Under the pieces are notes generated by a model, which searched no databases, was not told where the DNA came from, and saw only the letters and a list, made by a program, of their open reading frames with translations. A stretch of 64,000 nucleotides of DNA from Siphonodentalium dalli. Its lineage: Eukaryota > Mollusca > Scaphopoda > Gadilida > Siphonodentaliidae. The translations under genes were made by a program, and so were the position numbers. The stretch covers positions 95,601,345 to 95,665,344 of the forward strand of contig CP136061.1 in NCBI GenBank assembly GCA_032622095.1. The letters run 5' to 3'. This document shows, piece after piece, positions 55,543 to 64,000 of this stretch (its first letter is position 1; every line of letters begins with the position of its first letter).

Positions 55543-55625
55543 CTGAAATAAGAAAGGTTACACTCTCAGCAAACAGCCTGCTAAATACAACCAGTAAACA
55601 GGATCCATCTGAAATAAGAAAGGTT
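55494..55625. repeat. 66-bp tandem duplication over PIGZ exon 1
   Basis: Two identical 66-bp copies, 55494-55559 and 55560-55625. Each contains, on the minus strand, an acceptor-like TTCTTATTTCAG followed by ATGGATCC and the first ~16 codons. Only the copy nearer the gene body continues into the rest of exon 1. Confidence 0.9.
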
Positions 55626-55667
55626 ACACACTGAGAAATTTGAATTTTGTAATAGGTAAATTAGGTA

Positions 55668-55876
55668 CAGTAATGCCCTAAATAATCGACTTCTTAACCA
55701 CAGCTGAATTATGGGTAATTTTTCAGGATTTAGTCGGAAATATGGCTTGTTGCCATTCATCGGAAAGATCTAAGACCTTTCTGATGAATGGCAACAAGCC
55801 ATATTTCCGACTAAATCCTGAAAAATTACCCATAATTCTGCTGTGGTTAAGGAGTCGATTAATTAGGGCATTACTG
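55668..55876. repeat. Tc1/mariner-like MITE H, copy 3
   Basis: CAGTAATGCCCTAAATAATC ends with TA on both sides; foldback. It lies just upstream of PIGZ exon 1, where the promoter or 5' leader might be. Confidence 0.85.
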
Positions 55877-55878
55877 TA

Positions 55879-55914
55879 GAAGAAGAAGAAGAAGAAGAAG
55901 AAGAAGAAGAAGAA
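55879..55914. repeat. (GAA)n microsatellite
   Basis: About 12 uninterrupted GAA/AGA units, immediately after the right TA of MITE H copy 3. Confidence 0.9.
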
Positions 55915-57343
55915 CCTGATGAACAACCACGAGGTCCGACTTTTATCAGATGGACTATTATCGGCCATCTATTATCAGCCGATAGCCAATTATGATTATC
56001 GGATAACCAAACACCAAAAAATTACAATAAAATGGCCGTAACTCCGGTAAAAATGTACAGACAGGCCTAGTTGGTTTCAGATACTTCTCTTGTGAACTCA
56101 TTTACCAAAAATCTTTCAAATCCATTGATAACGGATTCAAAGATTTTTGGCATATGTCCTGTGAATCACTGAAACCACAATGTATCAATGCAGCCCAACC
56201 TTCCTATATATAATTATGTATCGATAGAAGTAACAGATTCGTTCACTTTATTGTGACGCAATGTATGCAATTTGGCGTGAATGGTGAATAGTCATTATGA
56301 AGAGTGGAGACTTTTTTTTTTCCCCCAACAAACCAATCATAATGGTCGACTGATTCAAAATGGCCACCACTTTTCTTTTTTAAATGGCCTCCACTTTTTT
56401 CATAAAAACGCCGGTTTCAGCTTGTACTCAACTAAAACGACAAACATGACTTCAATTCCTTAATCAAAATTGGCCACTACCCTGAGAGGAGTTCAAATAG
56501 GTGACCCATGCCATTTCTCGGGTCCTTTACATATTTAGACAAAGGGTGCTGTAAGTTGCTCTCCACCCCAAGACACCCTAAATATTAACCACAAACCCCA
56601 ACTGATCCAAAATGGCCACCGTCCCGAGGGTCCAATTATGTCATTTTCCACTCTTTCTACACACAGCACCCGACCAAAAATGGGCATTACATGTAGCTCA
56701 TGGGGGATATGTTTAGGGTATATTGTGGGCTACCATACATTTGAACAACACCATGTGTAATCTGCATGGTCGGTCCCTGACATACTATAGCCAAATCCAG
56801 GATGTGCCACTGCCAGAGCTGATGAAATAAAAATAAAATAAAATATTCACAACCGACAGGTTGTTTTACGGTTCGTAAGCGACCCAAGTATAGTTGTGAC
56901 ATCACTAGTCCATCAACATGAAATAATTGTTTGTGATTTGACTTGTTCTGTTAAATTTTAAGTCTGTTTCACCTGGACTGGTTGGTATTGCAAGCGGCAA
57001 ATTGTGCCTTCTACTTCTCCAAATTTGATTGTTAACAGCTAACACTGTCAGGTCACGGAAATCAGAAAATGGACCTTTTAGAGCTGACTGATTTACTCAT
57101 TTACTATTACTATTAGTGATTAGTAAATTTAGTTTTCAACCACTTCAGGCTCAGCCTACCCACTCACTGTGACTCGGTTTAGAATACAATTCTAGCCATC
57201 TACAGACTAGTCTACACACAAACGTGACAAACATGTGAAGCCTAGATAACTGCTGACTAATTAAATGAGTCAATTAACTTGGTCAGTGAAGGAAAAGAAG
57301 AACACCTCCCATTCGGTTAAACATAACAATTATAATGCATTAA
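55915..57343. other. No supported gene
   Basis: Contains several CAAAATGGCC-type repeats (56355-56640) and a short palindromic stretch at 56104-56160 (AAATCTTTCAAATCCATTGA mirrored). No coding signal. Confidence 0.4.
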
Positions 57344-57735
57344 CCCTTTACCCAACAAATGGGACAAAACCGGCCAAATAAAGCTTCAACAGCCTAAAAT
57401 ATCTTCGGTCTGTCTCAATAGAACCATACAAATATGGATATCATTGGAACCGGCTCCTTGACCACATTGTGATAGTTACAGTTATGCCCTGTGCCAATGC
57501 ATTCTCTTATATATGCGAGTCGACCATAGGTCGCCTCGCATATATAAGAGAATGCATTGGCCTAAAAAAAATATGTTTTTAACACTTTTTACCATTTTTT
57601 CTTACATTCTTTAACAATTTTATAATTTTTAATGTGTTAAGCCAATGCATTCTCTTATATATGCGAGGCGACCTATGGTCGACTCGCATATATAAGAGAA
57701 TGCATTGGCACAGGGCCCTTCTGTTGGGTAAAGGG
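57344..57735 (+). repeat. MITE type A, copy 9
   Basis: TTAA at 57340-57343 and 57736-57739; both hairpins intact. One AAACCGG unit has changed to AAATGGG. Type G copy 2 starts only 11 bases after its right end. Confidence 0.88.
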
Positions 57736-57746
57736 TTAACAGTTAA

Positions 57747-58215
57747 AGGTACTCAGTCCGATCAGACGCTCCTAAATTACTATTTCTTTGGCTTCGGGGG
57801 TAAAAAATATTTGATTCGAGTCGAGGAACCCACCCATCAAAGCTCAGAATGATTAGATATCGATGTTTGAACATTGGAGATCTGGGCCAAATCTTAATCA
57901 GAACCACATGCTCAAACGGACAAATTGCGGTTGTAACTTAATGTAAGATGGATAACTCTAAAATAAAGTTGTTACTATTAACAATTATAACCACTTGATT
58001 TTAGAGTTATCCATCTTACATTAAGTTACAACCACAATTTGTCCGTTTGAGCACATGGATTTGAATACGTTTTGGCCCAGATCTCCAAACTTCAAACATC
58101 GATATCTAATAATTCTGAGCTTTGATAGGTGGGTTCCTCGACTCTAATCAAATATTTTTTACCCCCGAAGCCAAAGAAATAGTAATTTAGGAGCGTCTGA
58201 TCGGATTGAGTACCT
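57747..58215. repeat. MITE type G, copy 2 (TTAA, AGGTACTC)
   Basis: AGGTACTCAGTCCGATCAG and its complement at the right, TTAA on both sides. Arms of more than 200 bp pair almost throughout (for example GAGGAACCCACC / GGTGGGTTCCTC), making a large foldback. Confidence 0.82.
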
Positions 58216-58219
58216 TTAA

Positions 58220-58703
58220 TAATGCTATTAACGGTGATTTGTTTTACCATTCTCACCTATTAAATATTTCATCATTCTAGCGCTGTGTTCTTAGTTTAAA
58301 CTTTAAGCATTAAGCAGGAGCTCGGTCAGAATGGCTAGCATCTATAGCGGCTATTCGTGGAAACATTATTAAATATAGCCCTGTGTACTTTCTATTGTCG
58401 ACTTGACACATTGGAATCATCTGTATGCTATAATAATAATTCGGAGGCCAAACTGGCCGAACTGTCATGACCTTCTAGTTCTACATGACTCATGAGGCAA
58501 TCCCAGATGGTCATATAAATGTTTAATCTAGTAGCATTTTCTTAGACCATGCCATGAATCTCTATTCTAGCTAGTATCTATGCCATCGAGATTATATATT
58601 CCACCAGTACGAACCCTGGGAACTTTTTGCTGTTGCGAACGGGAAGTTTGTAGCAATGAAAAAAACAGTACAGGTAATAAGTTATAAAATACCTGTTCAT
58701 TAA
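58220..58703. other. No supported gene
   Basis: AT-rich sequence; nothing recognised. Confidence 0.4.
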
Positions 58704-59095
58704 CCCTTTACCCAACAGAAGGGCCCTGTGCCAATGCATTCTCTTATATATGCGAGTCGACCATAGGTCGCCTCGCATATATAAGAGAATGCATTGGCTT
58801 AACAAATTAAAAATTATAAAATTGTTAAAGAATGTAAGAAAAAATGGTAAAAAGTGTTAAAAAAAGATTTTGTTTAGGCCAATGCATTCTCTTATATATG
58901 CGAGGCGACCTATGGTCGACTCGCATATATAAGAGAATGCATTGGCACAGGGCATAATTGTAACTATCACAATGTGGTCAAGGAGCCGGTTCCAATGATA
59001 TCCATATGTGTATGGTTCTATTGAGACAGACCGAAGATATTTTAGGCTGTTGAAGCTTTATTTGGCCGGTTTTGGCCGGTTTGTTGGGTAAAGGG
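58704..59095 (-). repeat. MITE type A, copy 10
   Basis: TTAA on both sides (58700-58703, 59096-59099), both hairpins intact, reverse orientation. Confidence 0.88.
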
Positions 59096-59104
59096 TTAAG
59101 AACT

Positions 59105-60005
59105 TTGGAAACCCAATTTCCTCCAAATTTTATGGGAGTCAAAATAAAGGATTATGTTCACTTTTATTAATAATCACAGCAACCAAATTCATTGATGCAA
59201 CATTTTAAGTATATAATCAGGGTGGATTATGTTAGAAATACAAAATGTGAAATTTATAGAGGTTTTTAAAATTTATTTTTTCGAACCATAATTCAACAAA
59301 CACAAAGTTAATATCTAAGAAAAGAATATGGCAATGTGTACTGAACAATGTGAAGAATGATGAACGATAAAATAATAATCATACATATCAAGCGTTCTTA
59401 GATAAAATTATTAAGAACCAATTGTTTACAAATGGTAGTAACTTGCCAAATATTGCTAGTTGGGAGGTGACAGTCAAGTGTTAATATCTGTGGAGGTGGT
59501 GTGTTGTGAATCTCTTGACAAAAGAATTGTGTAATCCTCAATATGGGTATACCCTGTAGCCCAGAAAGTAGGTCACCAATCATGAGATAATATGCTCATG
59601 GGTCTACAGCTGGCTTGAGTGAATGAACATTAACTTGACCCATCAAATTCAGTTTCCTAACAGCATTACTGAGCAATTAAATCTACCATTTGTAAACAAC
59701 TGCTTTCAAGCCAAAAATCCAAAGAACACTCAAGAAATGTGAGTATATTTTTATTGTTCATCATTCTTCACAGTGTTCAGTGCACATACCCATATTTATT
59801 TCTTAAATATGGAATTTGTGTTTGTTGAATTTAGGTTCAATTTTTTTTTATTTTAAATACTTCTATAAATTTCACATTTTGTATTTCTAACATAATCCGC
59901 CATGAATTATACTCTTAAAACATTGCATCAATCGGTTTGGTTGCTTTGATTACTAATAAAAGTGAACATAATCTTTTATTTTGATTCCATCAAATGTGGG
60001 TTGAA
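59105..60005. repeat. Inverted-repeat element K
   Basis: Two arms of about 300 bp (59110-59410 and 59690-60000) pair with moderate divergence, for example ACAAAATGTGAAATTTATAG / CTATAAATTTCACATTTTGT. The loop is ~280 bp. Exact ends and target duplication were not resolved. A solo half lies at 9480-9915. Confidence 0.7.
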
Positions 60006-60129
60006 AATGGGTTTATGTGAAGGTCCAAACTTGAAATTGCAATATTTAAGTGACTTTGTGGTTGATTTGGCTTTGCGTCCCCTTACACTCGTGTAATTTC
60101 TCCCAGGCAATTATTTAAATGTTTATATA

Positions 60130-60321
60130 CAGTAATGACCTAAATAATCGACTCCTTAACTACAGCAGAATTATGGGTAATTTTTCAGGATTTAGTCGGA
60201 AATATGGCTTGTTTTTGAGAGCTTTCCGTTGAATGGCAACAAGCCATATTTCCGACTAAATCATGAAAAATTACCCATAATTCTGCTGTAGTTAAGGAGT
60301 CGATTATTTAGGACATTACTG
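60130..60321. repeat. Tc1/mariner-like MITE H, copy 4
   Basis: CAGTAATGACCTAAATAATC ends, TA on both sides; foldback with a shorter loop than copies 1 and 3. Confidence 0.84.
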
Positions 60322-60323
60322 TA

Positions 60324-60751
60324 CTCTCAGATGCCTAAAAATAGTGTCAGCTTGTGCTGCATGATTATTAATAAAATTCTCAATGATTATTAAATTATTT
60401 GGCATACTAATATTATTGACCATCACAATGATTAGGCACCTGAGAGTACGATATCAGCTCACAAAAGTCACAAACAAGCATGCAATCTCGAGCTGGGACC
60501 ACCCCTACTGTGAAGTAGATTATTGCGGAATAAGTATTAACAAAGAGAAATATATTCCCTGCTTGTTTGATCAATGTTACAAAGTTACCTGTCAGAACAT
60601 GAAAAAAAGTTCCCAGGTTTTGTACTCTGCAATTGGTGTAATATGATCTCTAGTAATCTCTATAGACATAGCTCGTGTAGAGATTCATGACATAATCTAG
60701 TATTTTTTGTGGTTCGATAGACTGTTTTTATTTATCAAAATATAGTATCAC
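60324..60751. other. No supported gene
   Basis: An 87-codon open frame (60383-60646) shows no domain. It has hydrophobic residues at its start and several Cys (CEVDYCGI, CLFDQCYKVTC) but no splice context. Confidence 0.35.
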
Positions 60752-62394
60752 CAGTGATCGCGCTGTCGGTGGCCAAATTGCCAATCTTTTTCGAATTTGG
60801 TTAATAAAAATTTCATTTGGCTAAAATTTTGGCTAAAATGGAGACGGAAAGCATGGAGCTGGAAAGCTAATTAAAAAGCGCTGAATAGATCAACATTCAA
60901 GACAAAGTTAGGCGACAAAAGTATTTCGTACTTCGGAAATATCGTACCGTAACGGTGGCATTAATTGAATTGTGACGGCTGTACAAAGGGAACATTGCAC
61001 AACTCTTTGAGAACCATTCAGTGTTTTTGTTTATATATGCTTTGAAGAGAGTTGTTATCAGTGAGCGCAATTACTAGGTGAATACTTAGTGGTGATGCTG
61101 TTGTTTTATGGAGTGTTTTTGTAGTGTCCAAATAACAGCAGATTTTTTGATTTTCGCAGTCGACGACACTGATTATGTAAACAATACTAAACATGTATGC
61201 TTTGAAGAGAGTTGTTATCAGTGAGCACAACGAATAGGTGATTACCTAGTGATAACGCTGTTGTTTTATGGAGTGTTCTTGTACTGTTCAATAAATAGGC
61301 AAACAGTTCTTAACTCAATGGTTATGTAATGTGTCATAAACTGCATCCCGTCTAATAAATACCTGACTTCACATCATAAAAGGTTTGAATACAATAAATA
61401 TTCAACAGTTATCACCTTGCTATAAGAAGCAAAAGTTAGCGACCGTCATGGTGTCAGTGACAGAGTTATAACAATTGGTTAAACGGATTTATGTGATTAT
61501 AATATATAGAATGTTAGTTTCATGTTAGCGAATTTCATTTCAGGTAACAACTCCCATAGTGCATCTGAACAAATATTGAAGGGAAGTAAAAACATGAAAC
61601 GAAATACAAGTAACAACCATAGCCAAAGCAGAACAGTCCATCGTCTCCACGATTAAAACATTTCTGACTGATTTTCACCGGACTTTTTGCATATGGTTGG
61701 ATGTGAAATCCTGCCATATTTGTATTAATGCTTTACATGAATTGATCTCTATGTGCGATATAACGCATACCTACGTTCGTATATAATATTGTTTTTAAAG
61801 TTGTTTTTGTGTTGTTTAACCCTTTACCCAACAAACCGGCCAAATAAAGCTGCAACAGCCTAAATTATCTTGGGTCTGTCTCAATAAAACCATACAAATA
61901 TGGATATCATTGGAACCGGCTCATTGACCACATTGTGATGGTTACAGTTATGCCCTGTGCCAATGCATTCTCTTATATATGCGAGTCGACCATAGGTCGC
62001 ATCGCATATATAAGAGAATGCATTGGCCTAAAAAAAAACTTTTTTTAACACTTTTTACCATTTTTTCTTACATTCTTTAACAATTTTATAATTTTTAATG
62101 TGTTAAGCCAATGCATTCTCTTATATGCGAGGCGACCTATGGTCGACTCGCATATATAAGAGAATGCATTGGCACAGGGCCGTTCTGTTGGGTAAAGGGT
62201 TAAGTTATGTTTTTATTCCGAGTAACAAATAAAGTTTAACACAAATATTTTAATCATTAATTGTGAAGTGCCGAGAAAATGAGGATTTAATTTGGCCGAA
62301 GTTTTTTTAATTTGGCCAAAAAACATTGGGCCAAAGTTTTTTTCATTTGGCTAAACTTTTGGCCACAAGATTTTTCGGGCCATCGCGAACACTG
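60752..62394. mobile_element. hAT-like non-autonomous element with ATTTGGC repeats, copy 2
   Basis: Ends CAGTGATCGCGCTGTCGG and CCATCGCGAACACTG are flanked by a perfect 8-bp duplication AGTATCAC (60744-60751, 62395-62402). ATTTGGCTAAA / ATTTGGCCAAA units lie inside both ends, as in the element at 51058-51625. Inside, GCTTTGAAGAGAGTTGTTAT repeats directly (61039 and 61199), and a complete type A MITE sits at 61820-62199. No transposase frame. Confidence 0.85.
61820..62199 (+). repeat. MITE type A, copy 11
   Basis: TTAA at 61816-61819 and 62200-62203. Nested in the hAT-like element, so it arrived later. The right hairpin lacks four bases in one arm. Confidence 0.88.
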
Positions 62395-62402
62395 AGTATC
62401 AC

Positions 62403-63626
62403 TGCACATGGCATTATCTTTAATAGGTCATGACCTGGCTTCGTTTTAAGGTGAAATCGGTAAACGTGTATGCATGCACGCCTGATTAATGAGTATAGTA
62501 ACCGTATAGGAAACGCCCCGAACCTACCACTATTGCACAATGAGTCAATGACATCAGTTTATTTTATAAATTATGTTTTCACTCCAGCCCAAAAACAATA
62601 GTCATTTGGCAAATTATATCATTCCTTTTCAAAGTGCCATTATCTACTGAAGGTGGATCCTACCCCAGATCCAAAGTTGTCTCTCATTCATTGTGCCCCA
62701 CCCCATGTAACTCGCTGACTGTCAAGCATACATAAATTTCTATAAATAAATAAGATGTGGCTATGTGACATATGCAATGAATCCCAATCTTCCACATCAC
62801 CAAAACACCATATATAGATGAAATCGGTGCAGGTGTCTGGGAGAAAAATCCAGACAGATCCTATTCTTTAATTTATATATATATATATATGTACCCAGGA
62901 AACTATATAAATCATCTTGCGAAAGAGGTAATCCATCTTTTACACAAATAAATGCCGTCACTGTCATTCCGTTGTAAGAGATCATGAGTACATGTAGATC
63001 AGTATTGACTCAGCAGGGGAATATTTTTTTATGAAATATTTTTGTATATTTATGGGCAACACACACACACCATAACAACAAACCAATATTAGGAAAAACC
63101 CACAATTTCCCTACACGGGATTTTCCCCATAACACAGTCAGACTTGTTTACCCTCCCGATTTTCGCGGGAGACTCCCGATTTTAATCGTCTTTTCCCTCG
63201 CTCCCGATCCGGAAACAGAATCTCCCGATTTCAAATGTCTATACCAGATTAAAAAAATAATGTACAGTGATTAATAGACTGTCCCTGTGGCGAATAACAC
63301 TGGCGCAAAAATCAATTAGCTAGCGGCTGACCACACGCAGTGAAGCCATGCGGGTGCAATAAATCAATTTAGACTAATCCTACCAGCGACACTCGTTTTC
63401 ATGTCGGCTTTGAGTCTTTTGTGAATGTGACGAATGAGTAAGTGGAAACTGAGCTGTATTTGTCAATATCATAAACGGCGGATTTCCTTACAAGCTAATG
63501 TGTGACTATATAACAAAACACATTTTTCTTTCCTAAGAAAGTTTGTGAAAACCATCGTTATAAAAGCCAGTGACACTATCACGTCGGTACCATATGGGTT
63601 AAAAGAAAATCAACTTCCGGATACTA
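62403..63626. other. Unassigned DNA with CTCCCGATTT repeats
   Basis: An (AT)n run lies at 62874-62890. Four CTCCCGATTT/CTCCCGATCC motifs cluster at 63153-63240, as in the subterminal regions of some transposons, so this may be the 5' part of the element coding the frame at 63627. No gene. Confidence 0.4.
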
Positions 63627-64000
63627 GTCTCGCAGTTGGCATGACAGCACGCGGCCACGCGCATACATCGAGAAGGTCAAATGTCAAATAAGCCCCAGCG
63701 AAGTGAAAACATTCTACGACAGTGCGCGTACATTTTGTCAGGCAATTGTCGATAAAATGATTAAGAAATTCCCCTTTGATGAACACGTATTTGATGACTT
63801 GAAAATTCTGAATCCAAAGGAAGAAGCAAGGGACCATGTTACGGATTCATCGTCGATTAGTTTGTCAAAACGCTTTGGGCTAATTCAGACAGATAAACAA
63901 TTCGATGATCTCGCAGACGAATTAATCGATTACAAAAATGCAGTAAATCTTCCAAAGTTCAACTATGAAGATGAACGATGCGACGAGTATTTGATGAATA
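63627..64000 (+). CDS. hAT-transposase-like protein, partial, running off the window
   Basis: Open frame from just after a TAG at 63624 to the window end. It reads AYIEKVKCQISPSEVKTFYD, KMIKKFPFDEHVFDDLKILN, then SISLSKRFGLI and DDLADELIDYKNAVNLP. The pattern 'KFPF...LK.LNP...F......L..E..DYK' resembles the stretch before the C-terminal dimerisation domain in KIAA1586/ZNF862-like hAT transposases. The catalytic D and the C-terminal signature lie outside the visible part. No start codon is assigned; it may be an internal exon. Confidence 0.5.

Noticed and set aside
60383-60646. 87-codon frame with several Cys residues
   Set aside because: No signal peptide, paired-Cys family pattern or exon signals strong enough to support a gene.

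Overview
The window reads as animal nuclear DNA. It has spliced genes with GT/AG introns, a GPI-anchor mannosyltransferase gene (PIGZ), no operons, and a dense load of DNA transposons, MITEs, a tRNA-derived SINE, a LINE and a DIRS-type retrotransposon. The V-SINE-like element, a tandem array bounded by 'TAGCTCAACTTA' and the general repeat style suggest a marine invertebrate, possibly a mollusc. That guess is from memory, not a search. The sequence is AT-rich.

Layout. 0-3 kb: decayed PIF1-like helicase split by a Harbinger transposase remnant. 3.9-13.9 kb: MITE field around an unknown exon present in three tandem units (6.4-9.9 kb). 15.0-37.4 kb: one DIRS-like tyrosine-recombinase retrotransposon with recognisable inverted terminal repeats and internal complementary region, broken open by nested insertions: a short hAT in gag; then about 17 kb holding two long-TIR elements (8-9 bp target duplications), a CR1/L2-like LINE with an intact 1182-codon ORF and a 2A-like motif, a pogo/Tigger transposase with a PHD-like C-terminus, and an intact hAT transposase of the ZNF862/ZMYM-like type. 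38.4-46.4 kb: a five-exon, transposase-like gene of unnamed family with stop codons but phase-consistent splice sites; its 4.2 kb second intron carries an array of ~160-bp repeats. 47-52 kb: MITEs, one SINE and a hAT-like element. 52.6-55.5 kb (minus): PIGZ, two exons, apparently intact, with small tandem duplications at both ends. 56-64 kb: more MITEs, a hAT-like element with a perfect 8-bp duplication, and at the edge part of another hAT-like coding region.

PIGZ is the only clear cellular gene; nearly everything else is mobile DNA. The most unusual pattern is a shared module: two ~67-bp palindromic hairpins flanking an AT-rich core, nearly identical inside MITEs whose terminal repeats, and even target-site types (TTAA or TA), differ. 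No rRNA, CRISPR array or complete tRNA gene was seen. All family calls come from reading motifs by eye; no search was run.
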